Counted from the stretch's first letter, positions 43,077 to 51,784 are shown. The stretch is 64,000 nt of DNA from Acidovorax sp. Leaf160 (GCF_001424265.1 NZ_LMOV01000027.1:141617-205616), one strand, 5' to 3'. Numbers and translations: made by a program. Notes: generated from the letters alone by a model not told the origin.

Positions 43077-43697
43077 ATGAGCATCGATCTCGCACACATC
43101 AACGCCACCCTGGGCCGCGATGCGCAGGGCCTGGTGGACTGGGCCATCGGCCTGGGCCGCCCGGCCATCGTGACCACCAATTTCCGCCCCTTCGAGGCGG
43201 TGATCCTGCACCTCTGCACCCGTGCCCGGCCCGACATCCCCGTGGTGTGGATGGACAACGGCTACAACACGGAAGCCACCTACCGCTTCGCCGACGACGT
43301 GACCAGGCAGCTGGGGCTGAACCTGAGCATCTATCTGCCCCGCCGCTCGCGCGCGCACCGCGAGGCGGTGGAAGGCCCGGTGCCCGCGCTGGACGATCCG
43401 CGCCACGCGGCCTTCACCGAAGAGGTGAAGCTCGAACCCTTCGCGCGGGCGTTGCGCGAAACCGCGCCGCAGGTGTGGTTCACGGCACTGCGGGCCACCG
43501 ACACGGCGGTGCGCGCGCAGATGGACCCGGTGAGCATCAACCCGGACGGACTCGTCAAGGTGGCGCCGCTGCTGCACTGGTCTTCCAAGGAGCTGTACGA
43601 ATACCTGCAGGCCCACGGCCTGCCCAACAACTTCGACTACGTCGATCCGACCAAGGGCGAAGACAACCGCGAGTGCGGACTGCACCTGTCGCATTGA
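43077..43697 (+). CDS. PAPS-reductase-family protein (CysH-like)
   Basis: The 206-residue protein has the alpha-hydrolase/PAPS reductase fold: IVTTNFRPFEAVILHLC at the nucleotide loop, IPVVWMDNGYNTEATYRFAD, VWFTALRATDTAVRAQMDP and a C-terminal NRECGLHLSH with the redox cysteine. The ECGLH motif fits CysH, but the preceding KRT-type residues are different (GEDNRECGLH). No other assimilatory sulfate genes are adjacent. Reduction of PAPS or APS is likely but not proven. Confidence 0.75.
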   Translation: MSIDLAHINATLGRDAQGLVDWAIGLGRPAIVTTNFRPFEAVILHLCTRARPDIPVVWMDNGYNTEATYRFADDVTRQLGLNLSIYLPRRSRAHREAVEGPVPALDDPRHAAFTEEVKLEPFARALRETAPQVWFTALRATDTAVRAQMDPVSINPDGLVKVAPLLHWSSKELYEYLQAHGLPNNFDYVDPTKGEDNRECGLHLSH

Positions 43698-43720
43698 ATC
43701 GCCGGTCCGGCGGGTTCCTG

Positions 43721-43747
43721 AAGGCGTGCCGCGGGCACGCCTTTTTT
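43721..43747 (+). terminator. Intrinsic terminator after the CysH-like gene
   Basis: AAGGCGTGCC (43721-43730), a 3-nt loop GCG, and GGCACGCCTT (43734-43743) followed by TTTT make a strong rho-independent terminator 24 nt past the stop codon. Confidence 0.93.
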
Positions 43748-43907
43748 GTGCCTGCCTTATCCGTAGGCTTGAACTGACGCCGGCTGCGTGACCGCACCTA
43801 CGCTCCTCTTTCGAGCGCACTTCTACAGTGCGTGCATCGCGTCCAGACCCGTGCTTCCCTATGTCGGGGAAGCGGAGGAAGCGACAACAACCGCAAAGGA
43901 GATGGCC

Positions 43908-44126
43908 ATGAACGAAGACACCGTCAAGGGCAACTGGAAGCAGTTCACCGGCAAGATCAAGGAGCAATGGGGCAAGCTGACGGACGACGATCTCGACGTC
44001 GCTGCCGGCAAGCGCGACCAGCTGCTGGGCAAGCTCCAGGAACGCCACGGCCTGGCCAAGGACGCCGCGGAAGAACAACTGAAGTCGTGGGAAGGCCGCA
44101 ACCCGGACTTCCGCTACGACCGTTGA
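43908..44126 (+). CDS. CsbD-family stress protein
   Basis: The 72-residue protein MNEDTVKGNWKQFTGKIKEQ has the CsbD pattern including WGKLTDDDLDVAAGKRDQL and a final EEQLKSWE. CsbD was first seen as a sigma-B-controlled protein in Bacillus and its biochemical role is unknown. I use the second of two close ATGs since AAGGAG lies 6 nt ahead of it. It is followed by the periplasmic CX10C protein, a pairing consistent with envelope stress. Confidence 0.93.
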   Translation: MNEDTVKGNWKQFTGKIKEQWGKLTDDDLDVAAGKRDQLLGKLQERHGLAKDAAEEQLKSWEGRNPDFRYDR

Positions 44127-44301
44127 TGGATTCCACCCGCCGGGTCCACGGACCTGGCGGGAAGCCGGCGGCGCAACCCGTCGCCGGTGGAGTCGCCTGG
44201 TATTTCATCCACCTACAACAAGCCCGAGCCCTGTAGCCGCTGCCAGTGCAGCAGGCGAACGGCCAAGGCACCAAAACTTTTCAGACCCGAGGAGAACTCC
44301 T

Positions 44302-44880
44302 ATGAAGCACGCACGTCACCTGATCGCTATCGTCGCCGCCGGCATGCTGGCCACCTCTGCCATGGCCATGACCAGCGCCGAACACAAGGCCGCCAAGGAC
44401 CAGATCTCCGCCGACTACAAGGCCAACAAGGCCAAGTGCGACGCGCTGACTGCCAACGCCAAGGACATCTGCATGAAGGAAGCCAAGGGCGCCGAGAACG
44501 TCGCCAAGGCCGACCTGGAAGCCCGCTACAAGCCCAGCGACAAGAACACCTACAAGGTGGCAGAAGCCCGCGCTGACGCTGACTACGCCGTCGCCAAGGA
44601 AAAGTGCGACGACCTGAGCGGTGATGCCAAGAACGTCTGCCAGAAGGACGCCAAGGCCGCGCACGTGACCGCCAAGGAAAACGCCAAGGTCGCCCGCGCC
44701 CAGGCCAAGCCTGCCGACACCGCTGCCAAGAAGGAAGCCAACGTCGCCGAAGTGAAGCAGGAAGCCACCGCCGAAATGCGTGAAGCCCAGTACAAGGCTG
44801 CCAAGGAGCGCTGCGACACGATGAGTGGCGATGCCAAGGACAAGTGCGTGGCTGACGCCAAGCGCATGTACGGCCAGTAA
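44302..44880 (+). CDS. Periplasmic protein with three CX10C repeats
   Basis: The 192-residue protein has a signal peptide ending near TSAMA. The mature part has three regular repeats: CDALTANAKDIC, CDDLSGDAKNVC and CDTMSGDAKDKC, each CX10C followed by a Lys/Ala-rich helix. The six cysteines could form three intra-repeat disulfides. The rest is rich in Lys, Ala and Glu and predicted helical. AGGAG precedes the start. I do not know a characterised homologue; similar proteins occur in Comamonadaceae beside CsbD. Confidence 0.85.
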   Translation: MKHARHLIAIVAAGMLATSAMAMTSAEHKAAKDQISADYKANKAKCDALTANAKDICMKEAKGAENVAKADLEARYKPSDKNTYKVAEARADADYAVAKEKCDDLSGDAKNVCQKDAKAAHVTAKENAKVARAQAKPADTAAKKEANVAEVKQEATAEMREAQYKAAKERCDTMSGDAKDKCVADAKRMYGQ

Positions 44881-44968
44881 TCCGCCAGGCTCTCCGGCAA
44901 CTGCGCCTGTCACCACAACGAGACGCGGAGCGTTCGCGGCCCAGCGCCGCCATCGCTACCGCGCCCGG

Positions 44969-44997
44969 AGGCCCCGCCCATGCGGGGCCTTTTTTTT
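44969..44997 (+). terminator. Intrinsic terminator after the CX10C protein
   Basis: AGGCCCCGC (44969-44977), loop CCAT, GCGGGGCCT (44982-44990) and a run of T to 44997 form a strong terminator about 90 nt after the stop codon. Confidence 0.93.
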
Positions 44998-45145
44998 ATG
45001 CGCGCGCGGCAGGGGTGCAGCGGGTTGCCCGGAAACCGTCTGCGTCCCAGGAACCTGATCTGGCGCAAGGCTGGCGCCGCCGCTGCCGCCTAAGCTGGTG
45101 TTCGCCGCCGCTTCGGGCCGGCATCAGCAAAGGATGGTGAACGGG

Positions 45146-45694
45146 ATGACGCGATTGGAATGGTCGGACAGGCTGGCACTGGAGCTGCCAGTGATGGATG
45201 CCACGCACCAGGAGTTCGTCGAACTGCTGGCGGCCGTGCAGGAGAGTTCCGATGGCCGGCTGCTGCCGGCCTGGCAGGCGCTGGTCGAACACACGACGGC
45301 GCATTTCGGGCAGGAAGACCGCTGGATGCAGGCCACCCGCTTCGCCTCCGGCAACTGCCATGCCCTGCAGCACCGCGTCATCCTGCAGGTGCTGGGCGAG
45401 GGCACCGAGCGGGCGCAGGCCCACGGCGAACTCCACGTGCTGCGGACCCTGGCCAGCGAGCTGGCGGCCTGGTTCCCGCAGCACACGCAGACGATGGACG
45501 CCGCCCTGGCGCTGCATCTGCGGCGCGTGGGCTTCGACCCGGCGACGGGCCATGTGCTGGGGCCCGCCCAGCTGCCCGCCGCGCCGATCGAAGGCTGCGG
45601 GGGTGCCTGCTCTACCGCCCCCGCCCGTGCCCCCGCCCGTGCCCGTGCCCGTGCCGCCACTGCATCGGCTGTGGATCGAACGGTGCCCGCCTGA
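45146..45694 (+). CDS. Hemerythrin-domain protein
   Basis: The domain spans about residues 1-125 of MTRLEWSDRLALELPVMDA. Iron ligands are visible in MDATHQEFVELL (H, E), VEHTTAHFGQED (H, E), NCHALQHRVIL and WFPQHTQTMD. Bacteriohemerythrins bind oxygen reversibly. The last 35 residues are low in complexity (APARAPARARARA), made by a 12-bp then 6-bp DNA repeat at 45617-45655. An ATG 4 codons upstream (45134) is an alternative start. Confidence 0.88.
   Translation: MTRLEWSDRLALELPVMDATHQEFVELLAAVQESSDGRLLPAWQALVEHTTAHFGQEDRWMQATRFASGNCHALQHRVILQVLGEGTERAQAHGELHVLRTLASELAAWFPQHTQTMDAALALHLRRVGFDPATGHVLGPAQLPAAPIEGCGGACSTAPARAPARARARAATASAVDRTVPA
45617..45652 (+). repeat. 12-bp and 6-bp tandem repeat in the hemerythrin tail
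   Basis: GCCCCCGCCCGT occurs twice (45617-45628, 45629-45640), followed by GCCCGT twice (45641-45652). The units are multiples of three, so slippage would lengthen or shorten the Arg/Ala-rich tail without a frameshift. Confidence 0.85.
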
Positions 45695-45729
45695 ACCGAC
45701 GCGAAGAGAAGCGAAGCGCGGCGGCCGTT

Positions 45730-45990
45730 TCAGCGGCTGGCCCCGCGTGGCAGCCGCAGGCCGGCCATGCGCCATGCCAGCAGCCGGAGCGCCCGCCGCA
45801 GCGCGGCCGACCGGCCCCCCTGCGGCGGCGTTGCGTAGGCCGCCTGCAGCACCTCCTGCTTCACGCCACGCAGCGCCGTGCGATCGCGCGCCGCCAGCGC
45901 GGCCAGCAGCCGGTCGTGATAGCGCTGCACCCGCGCGGCCTCGGCCGCTGCCAGCGTACCCGTGTCCTGCGATGGCGTGGGCGTCGTCAT
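45730..45990 (-). CDS. Small hypothetical protein coupled to creD
   Basis: An 86-residue protein, MTTPTPSQDTGTLAAAEAAR..., basic and helical, with LLAALAARDRTALRGVKQEVL. Its start overlaps the creD stop (ATGA), so it is translated with creD. I do not recognise a family. Confidence 0.65.
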   Translation of the reverse strand: MTTPTPSQDTGTLAAAEAARVQRYHDRLLAALAARDRTALRGVKQEVLQAAYATPPQGGRSAALRRALRLLAWRMAGLRLPRGASR

Positions 45991-47477
45991 GCGGCCCCCT
46001 GCGGGGCAGGCGCGGCGTCGGCGCCGCCGGAGCGGCCCATGCCATACCAGTCCACCCGGCGGGTGAGCACCATCACGGCGCCCAGCACCAGGAAGAGCGC
46101 GATCGATCCCACCACCAGCGCGGTCTGCTCCAGCTGCAGCAGCACGTAGAGCAGGCCATACAGCACGGCAATGCCGGCGGCGAACGGCAGGCCGCGCCGC
46201 GCGCTGCCCAGCATGTGGCTGGCGTAGTAGCCCAGCAGCAGCACGCAGGCGCCCGCCGCCACCGCATACGAGAGCCCGAACGAAAGATGTTCCGACAGGC
46301 TCACCAGCAGGAGGAAGAAGCTGCACAGCGCCGCGCCCACCAGCAGGTACTGCACCGGGTGCACGCGCACCCGGCCCGCCGCCGCGCGGCCCGGGGTGGC
46401 CGATGCGGCCTGCTGCGGGCCACGTCCCATCAACTCGAACAATCCCACCGCGACGAAGGTGAGCGCGATGAACAGCACGCCGTACTTGGTGGCGCGGTCG
46501 GACAGGGAATAGGGATTCACCGGGTCCACGAAGGCCACGCTGAAGCTGTCGGTGCAGCCGCCCCGGCGGCCGTCGCCTGCGCCGGAGGCGCTCTCCACCT
46601 CGCCCTCGATCGCAGAGCCGTCCGTATCCGCCAGACACAGGCGCCGGCCCTGCGCCACGTCCTGCTGCGCCGTGGTGGCCAGCGACGACAGGCGCCAGCG
46701 CGCGGTGAAGCCGTCGGCCTGCAGATCGCGCTCGGCGGGCAGGAAGCGGCCGGCGAACGAGGGGTGCGGCCAGGCGCTCTGCATCTGCACGTCGGTGGTG
46801 TCGCCCAGCGGCACGATGGACAGCTGCTCCGTGCCCAGCAGTTCCAGGTCCACCGACACCTCCAGCGGATCGGCCTGGCCCCGCAGCGCCTCCGGCAGCA
46901 TCGCGTGCAGGCCGCGCGTGAACACCGGGTGGAACGTGCCCGGCTTGAGCGCCAGGTCCTGGCTCAGCCCCAACACCTGCGCCCGTGCCATGCGGATGCC
47001 CCGCGCGTCGGCCACCGCCAGCATCAGGATGGGGGCGCCGCACTGCAGGCGCGAACCCTTGACCGTGCCCTGCGGCACCAGGGCGGCCAGCGACGCCCAC
47101 TGCGCCGTCACCTGCGCCTTCAGGTTGAACGCGTTGACCTTGTGCAGCCCGCGGGCCCGCTCCTGCATCAGCGCAGCCGTCTGCATCTGCAGCCGCGCAG
47201 GCATGGCCGTGAGGCGGAATTCCCGCCGCTGCTCCTCCACGCGCCGATCCGCGCCCTGGCCGCTGGCGACCTCCCAGCTCTCCACGCAGGCGCTGTGCAG
47301 CATCGGCCCCAGCAGGGTCTGCGGGCCGGCCAGGCTCTGCGCCACGCTGCGCGCCGCGTCGGCCCGGTAGCGCTGCCGGTCGTGGACGACATCGGCGATC
47401 AGGCCCAGGCCGATGAGCAGCAGGGCGGTGACGACCGCCAGGGCGGCGATCTTGGTGAAAAGAGGGTGCTTGAACAC
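45987..47477 (-). CDS. creD: Inner-membrane protein CreD
   Basis: I use the GTG start (VFKHPLFTKIAALAV), with GGAG 7 nt upstream, giving 496 residues; the longer frame upstream runs through the promoter region of the antisense ATPase gene. An N-terminal helix (about 9-28), a large periplasmic domain (about 35-345) containing VNPYSLSDRATKYGVLFIAL and VRVHPVQYLLVGAALCSFF, then a helical C-terminal membrane region, fit CreD. CreD is a target of CreBC and is linked to envelope integrity and beta-lactam response. An antisense ATPase gene separates it from creBC. Confidence 0.9.
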   Translation of the reverse strand: MFKHPLFTKIAALAVVTALLLIGLGLIADVVHDRQRYRADAARSVAQSLAGPQTLLGPMLHSACVESWEVASGQGADRRVEEQRREFRLTAMPARLQMQTAALMQERARGLHKVNAFNLKAQVTAQWASLAALVPQGTVKGSRLQCGAPILMLAVADARGIRMARAQVLGLSQDLALKPGTFHPVFTRGLHAMLPEALRGQADPLEVSVDLELLGTEQLSIVPLGDTTDVQMQSAWPHPSFAGRFLPAERDLQADGFTARWRLSSLATTAQQDVAQGRRLCLADTDGSAIEGEVESASGAGDGRRGGCTDSFSVAFVDPVNPYSLSDRATKYGVLFIALTFVAVGLFELMGRGPQQAASATPGRAAAGRVRVHPVQYLLVGAALCSFFLLLVSLSEHLSFGLSYAVAAGACVLLLGYYASHMLGSARRGLPFAAGIAVLYGLLYVLLQLEQTALVVGSIALFLVLGAVMVLTRRVDWYGMGRSGGADAAPAPQGAA

Positions 47478-47634
47478 GAGGGGCTCCGGGTCGATCAACG
47501 AAGGCGCCAGTGTCGAAAGCCACGGTGAGGAGACGATGAGGTGTGTGAAGCGGGCGTGAAGTCCGCCGCCTCGTTTTATCGGGCGAATGCAAAGGCTGGA
47601 TAAAATATCGAAAACCTGATAATTGGCGGTAAAA

Positions 47635-48825
47635 ATGATCGCGTATCCCAGGAAACAGCTCGCGGCGGAAATGGTGGCAGCGCTCCGGGGCGAAGCCTTG
47701 CTGGGCGATGCCCACAACGGCTTGTTCGTCGCGGCGCCCCGGCGAACCGGCAAGACCACCTTTTTGCAGGCCGACCTGACGCCAGCCCTGCAGGGCGCCG
47801 GGGTGGTCGTGGCCTATGTGGATCTTTGGGCCGACCCCCGGCGCGACCCCGGCCTGCTGATCGCGGAGGTGATCGGCCGTGCGCTGGAGCCGCATCTGGG
47901 TGTGGTTGCCCGGGCCGCGCACAAGGCCGGCCTGGACAAGGTCAAGGTGGCAGGGGCGCTGGAGATCGACCTGCGCAGGATCGGCCAGGTCGACGGCACG
48001 ACCCTGGCCGAGGCCTTGCGCCTGCTGCACACCGCCTCCGGCAAGCCGGTGGCGCTCATCATCGACGAGGCCCAGCACGCGCTGACCAGCGAAGCGGGCG
48101 AAGCCGCCATGACGGCGCTGAAGTCGGCGCGCGACCAGCTGAACCGGCCCGGGCAGGTCAATCTGATGCTCGTGATGTCCGGCTCCGACCGTGACAAGCT
48201 GATGCGGCTGGTGAACACCTCGGGCGCAGCCTTCTACGGGTCACAGGTGCAGCGCATGCCGTCGCTGGGACCGGACTTCATCGCCCATGTCGCAGCACTG
48301 GTCGAAGCCCAGCGGCCTTCGCTGCAACCCGTCGACCAGCAGGCGCTCGCGCAGGCATTCGAGGTGTTCGGCTTCCGGCCCCAGTTCTTCATGGCGGCGC
48401 TGGGGCAGGTGCTCAGCCCGCTGGCGACCGTGTCGGGGCGGTTCGAAGGCGCGTTGATGGAGGCAGCTCGGCAACAGCAGGGGCGGGACGAGGCGCAGAT
48501 GGAATCCGACTTCCTGGGGCTGAAGCCGACGGAGCAGGCCGTGCTCTGGCGCATGCTGGAGCAAGGGTCGAAATTCCGGCCCTACGACGGCGAGGCGCTG
48601 CGGTTCTACCGCGCTGCCACGGGCCATCCGGTCAGCGCCGCCCAGGCGCAGAAGGCACTGGAGGCCTTGCGCCAGCGCACGCCCGCTCTGGTGTGGAAGT
48701 CCGCCCGCGGCGAGTACGCGGTGGAGGATGCCGGGATGCACCGCTGGTACACCGAGCGGGTGGCGGCCGGTGCCTGGCCCCCGACCTCGCCACAGGGATG
48801 GCTGGCCCTGGACGATGCGGACTGA
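47635..48825 (+). CDS. Orphan P-loop ATPase, antisense within the cre locus
   Basis: Starting at MIAYPRKQLAAEMVAALRG, the 396-residue protein has a Walker A-type GKT in APRRTGKTTFLQADL (about residue 42), Walker B VALIIDEAQHAL (about 142) and a sensor-like LMLVMSGSDRDKLMRL. The RRTGKT form and DEAQ belong to the archaeal-ATPase-like branch of STAND/AAA proteins. The C-terminal 110 residues look like a winged helix (FLGLKPTEQAVLWRMLEQG). It lies on the strand opposite creD and creC and between them. Function unknown; the AT-rich 47595-47634 segment probably holds its promoter. Confidence 0.8.
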   Translation: MIAYPRKQLAAEMVAALRGEALLGDAHNGLFVAAPRRTGKTTFLQADLTPALQGAGVVVAYVDLWADPRRDPGLLIAEVIGRALEPHLGVVARAAHKAGLDKVKVAGALEIDLRRIGQVDGTTLAEALRLLHTASGKPVALIIDEAQHALTSEAGEAAMTALKSARDQLNRPGQVNLMLVMSGSDRDKLMRLVNTSGAAFYGSQVQRMPSLGPDFIAHVAALVEAQRPSLQPVDQQALAQAFEVFGFRPQFFMAALGQVLSPLATVSGRFEGALMEAARQQQGRDEAQMESDFLGLKPTEQAVLWRMLEQGSKFRPYDGEALRFYRAATGHPVSAAQAQKALEALRQRTPALVWKSARGEYAVEDAGMHRWYTERVAAGAWPPTSPQGWLALDDAD

Positions 48826-48874
48826 TTGATCCCGGCCCGTAGGGCCTCGCCCGGGCAGGCGCCGCCCGGCCGCG

Positions 48875-50317
48875 TCAGGGCGGGAAGTGCAGGCGCGCCG
48901 TGAAGCCCCGCTGCTGCCCGGCGGGGATCTCCAGCCCACCCCCATGCAGCGCCATTACCCGCCGCACGATCGCCAGCCCGAGCCCGGAGCCGCTGCGCGA
49001 GCCGTCGGGCCGGGCGGTGGTGAAGAAGCGCTCGCCCAAGCGGGGCAGGGCGTAGTCGGGCACGCCGGGGCCTTCGTCCTGCACCGTCACCGAGGCGCCT
49101 GCCACCTGCACCCGCACGGTGCCGCCTTCCGGAGAGAAGTCGATGGCGTTGTCGACCAGGTTGCCGATGGCCAGGGTGACCAGTTCCGCCTCCCATGCGC
49201 CGCTGGCGCTGTCGCCCGCGAGCCGCAGCGCCACGCCGCGCTGGCGGGCGCGCGCCGTCGCCTGCTGCAGGGCGCGCTCGGCGCATTCGCGCAAGGGCAC
49301 CGGCGCGGCGGCCTCGGCATGCTGGCGCTGCTCGAGCTTGCTGAGTTCCAGCAGCCGGTCGATCAGGCGCTGCAGGCGCTCGCTCTGCGCGACCACCTGG
49401 CTGGCGAACAGCGCGCGGTCCTCCGGCGGCAGCTCGTCCTGCAGCAGTTCGCCGGCGCCGCGGATGGCGGCCACGGGGCTTTTCAGCTCGTGCGTGAGGG
49501 CGCGCACATAGCCTTCGATGTAGTCGCGCCCCTGCAGGCGCTCGCGCATGCGGTCCATGGCGCGGGCCAGGTCGCCCAGCTCGCCCGGCACCTGCGGCAC
49601 GGGCGGCGGCGGGGCGGCCGAATCGCCAGGCGCCTGCACGCTCAGGGCGTAGTCGCGCAGGCGGCGCACATGCCAGACCGTCCAGACGGTGACGGCCACG
49701 CCGACCAGGGCCGACAGCACCAGCAGCAGCACGCCGCCGCGCAGCACCTTGTTCTCCGCCCGGTCGATGAAGCGCTGCACGGCGCGCGTGGGCTTGGCGA
49801 CCGTGAGCACGCCCGCAATGCGGCCTTCGACCCGGATGGGCGCGGCCACGTACATCACGCCGCTGGTCTCGTCGCTCGCCACGTCGCGGCTGGCGCGGGC
49901 GCCGTATTCGCCGCGCAGGGTGCGGGCCACGTCGCGCCACCGGGAATAGTCTTCGCCTACCGCCTTGCGCTCGCTGTCGAAGACCACCCGGCCGGTGGCG
50001 TCGGTCACGTAGATGCGGAAGTCCAGCGTCTGCTTGGACACGCCCCAGATGGCCGCGTCGATGGGCCGGCTGGCATAGGCGCGCACGTGGCGCGCGAAGG
50101 CGCTGTCGGGCGCGCCCGGGGCGTCGGCCCGCAGCCGGCCCGCGGCCAGGTCGTCGGCCGCCAGCTCGGCCAGCAGGTTGGCGGTGTCCACCATCATGTC
50201 TTCCATCACCTCGCGCACGCTGGGCTTGATCTCGGCCGTGAAGACGCGCAGCACGAAGAACGCGGCAATGCCGTTGATCAGGAAGAAAGCGAACAGCAGG
50301 CGGATGCCGAGGCGCAT
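48875..50317 (-). CDS. creC: Sensor histidine kinase CreC
   Basis: The 480-residue kinase has a first helix (about 5-25), a periplasmic sensor region (about 26-190) with RIYVTDATGRVVFDSE, a second helix (about 195-215), a HAMP-like linker, the H-box ALTHELKSPVAAIRG (catalytic His), N-box IGNLVDNAIDFSP, G1 DEGPGVP and G2 GSGLGLAIV. The pairing with the OmpR-type regulator CreB and with CreD nearby supports CreC over a generic kinase. Confidence 0.92.
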   Translation of the reverse strand: MRLGIRLLFAFFLINGIAAFFVLRVFTAEIKPSVREVMEDMMVDTANLLAELAADDLAAGRLRADAPGAPDSAFARHVRAYASRPIDAAIWGVSKQTLDFRIYVTDATGRVVFDSERKAVGEDYSRWRDVARTLRGEYGARASRDVASDETSGVMYVAAPIRVEGRIAGVLTVAKPTRAVQRFIDRAENKVLRGGVLLLVLSALVGVAVTVWTVWHVRRLRDYALSVQAPGDSAAPPPPVPQVPGELGDLARAMDRMRERLQGRDYIEGYVRALTHELKSPVAAIRGAGELLQDELPPEDRALFASQVVAQSERLQRLIDRLLELSKLEQRQHAEAAAPVPLRECAERALQQATARARQRGVALRLAGDSASGAWEAELVTLAIGNLVDNAIDFSPEGGTVRVQVAGASVTVQDEGPGVPDYALPRLGERFFTTARPDGSRSGSGLGLAIVRRVMALHGGGLEIPAGQQRGFTARLHFPP

Positions 50318-50343
50318 GGGTTCAGGCGGGGCGTGAAGTGTTA

Positions 50344-50392
50344 GCTACTAAAATAATAGCTAGAAACCCTTGATGAATGGGCGCTGGAGGCC
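50344..50392 (+). repeat. GCTAY-N7-ATAGC-N25 repeat, copy F
   Basis: GCTAC-N7-ATAGC at 50344-50360, 25 nt, then GGAGGCC at 50386-50392 followed by GATTTG. It sits in the 101-bp spacer between creB and creC. Part of it (ATGAATGGGCGCTGGAGGCC) is nearly identical to copy E. Confidence 0.85.
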
Positions 50393-50418
50393 GATTTGAC
50401 TCATATTCCATGCCGCGT

Positions 50419-51126
50419 TCAGGCCTCCAGGCTGTAGCCCATTCCCCGGTGGGTGGCGATGTACTCGCGCGCCGGGTCGGCCTCGCGCAGCTTGGCGCGC
50501 AGGGTCTTGATGTGCGTGTCCACCGTGCGGTCGGTGCTGTCGCTGTCGTCGCCCCAGGCGGCAGCCAGCAGCGCGTCGCGCGAATGGATGCGCCCGGCGC
50601 CGCCCGCCACCAGCGCGGACAGCAGGCGGTACTCGCGCCGCGTCAGCGCCAGGGGCCGGCCGTGCAGGTGCATGCGCTGGCCGGCGGCATCGTCGCGGAA
50701 GGGGCTGCTGGCGGCGGCAGCGCCTGCGGCGGAGCCCGCCAGCGGCGCCGCCGCGGGCCCGGCGCGCCGCAGCAGCGCCTTGACGCGCGCGGCCAGCTCG
50801 CGCGGGCTGAAGGGCTTGGGCAGGTAATCGTCGGCGCCCAGTTCCAGGCCCAGCACCCGGTCGATCTCCTCGCCCTGGGCGCTCAGCACCAGCACGGGCA
50901 GAGCCTGGCCGGCCTGGCGCAGCTCGCGCAGCAGCTCCAGCCCGTTGCCGTCCGGCAGGCCCACGTCCAGCACCAGCAGGTCGAAGGCCGTGCTGCTGCG
51001 CAGCTGCGACCGCGCATCGCGCAGCAGCAGGCTGTGGCGGGTGGCCAGGCCTTCGCGTTCCAGCGCATAGGCCACGGTGCGGGCGATGGCGGGGTCGTCC
51101 TCGACCAGCAGGATGTGGGCAGGCAT
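50419..51126 (-). CDS. creB: Response regulator CreB
   Basis: The 235-residue OmpR-type regulator has the receiver domain with acidic pocket LLVEDD, phosphorylation site LLVLDVGLPDGNG, and a C-terminal winged helix with RREYRLLSALVAGG and DRTVDTHIKTLRAKL. It is phosphorylated by CreC and activates cre target genes. An Ala-rich linker (about 125-145) is longer than usual. It is upstream of creC on the same strand. Confidence 0.92.
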   Translation of the reverse strand: MPAHILLVEDDPAIARTVAYALEREGLATRHSLLLRDARSQLRSSTAFDLLVLDVGLPDGNGLELLRELRQAGQALPVLVLSAQGEEIDRVLGLELGADDYLPKPFSPRELAARVKALLRRAGPAAAPLAGSAAGAAAASSPFRDDAAGQRMHLHGRPLALTRREYRLLSALVAGGAGRIHSRDALLAAAWGDDSDSTDRTVDTHIKTLRAKLREADPAREYIATHRGMGYSLEA

Positions 51127-51145
51127 CGGCGGGCGTTCCGCTGCG

Positions 51146-51784
51146 TCAGCGCGCGACCAGCACCGGAAAGAGCTTGCCCAGCCCGTCGGCCATCACCTCC
51201 ACCGCCAGCGCTGCGAGGATCAGCCCCATCAGCCGGGTCATCACGTTGATGCCGGTCTTGCCCAGCACGCGCGCGATGGGGTCGGCCAGGGAAAAGCACA
51301 GCGCCGTGGCGATGGCGATGACCACCCCGTAGCCCACCAGCGCGGCGTGCTGCCAGAAGGTCTGGGCGCGGTCGGCGTAGATCACCACGGTGGACATGCT
51401 GGCCGGGCCCGTAAGCAGCGGAATGGTGAGCGGCACCACGGCGATGCTGTCGCCCTGCGCCGCCTTCTCCGCGCCGGCCTGCAGCTCGTTGGTGAGCGGC
51501 TTGGCTTCGGCCGGCTGGGCGTTCAGCATGTTCAGCGCGCTGATCAGCAGCAGCATGCCGCCGCCCACCTGGAAGCTCTGCAGCGAGATGTTGAAGAACG
51601 CCAGGATCTGCAGGCCCAGCAGCGCGCAGGCGGCGATCACGCAGAACGCGCTGAACGAGGCGACCTGGATGGTGCGGCGCCGCTCGGCCGACGAGAAGCC
51701 CGCCGTGTAGTGGATGAAGAACGGCACGATGGCCAGCGGGTTGACGATGGCCAGCAGGGCGATCAGGGGTTTGAGCGATTCCAT
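51146..51784 (-). CDS. MarC-family integral membrane protein
   Basis: Starting at MESLKPLIALLAIVNPLAIV, the 212-residue protein has six transmembrane helices and the MarC motifs LAIVNPLAIVPFFI, GGGMLLLISALNML and IPLLTGPASMSTV. The family, once thought to export drugs, has no proven function. The start overlaps the SDR stop (TGATG). The gene ends 19 nt before creB on the same strand, so readthrough into creB-creC is possible. Confidence 0.92.
   Translation of the reverse strand: MESLKPLIALLAIVNPLAIVPFFIHYTAGFSSAERRRTIQVASFSAFCVIAACALLGLQILAFFNISLQSFQVGGGMLLLISALNMLNAQPAEAKPLTNELQAGAEKAAQGDSIAVVPLTIPLLTGPASMSTVVIYADRAQTFWQHAALVGYGVVIAIATALCFSLADPIARVLGKTGINVMTRLMGLILAALAVEVMADGLGKLFPVLVAR

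Noticed and set aside
45730..48078. 782-codon minus-strand frame across the ATPase and creD
   Set aside because: Only its last 86 codons look coding and have a coupled start; the rest is antisense or out of frame with creD.
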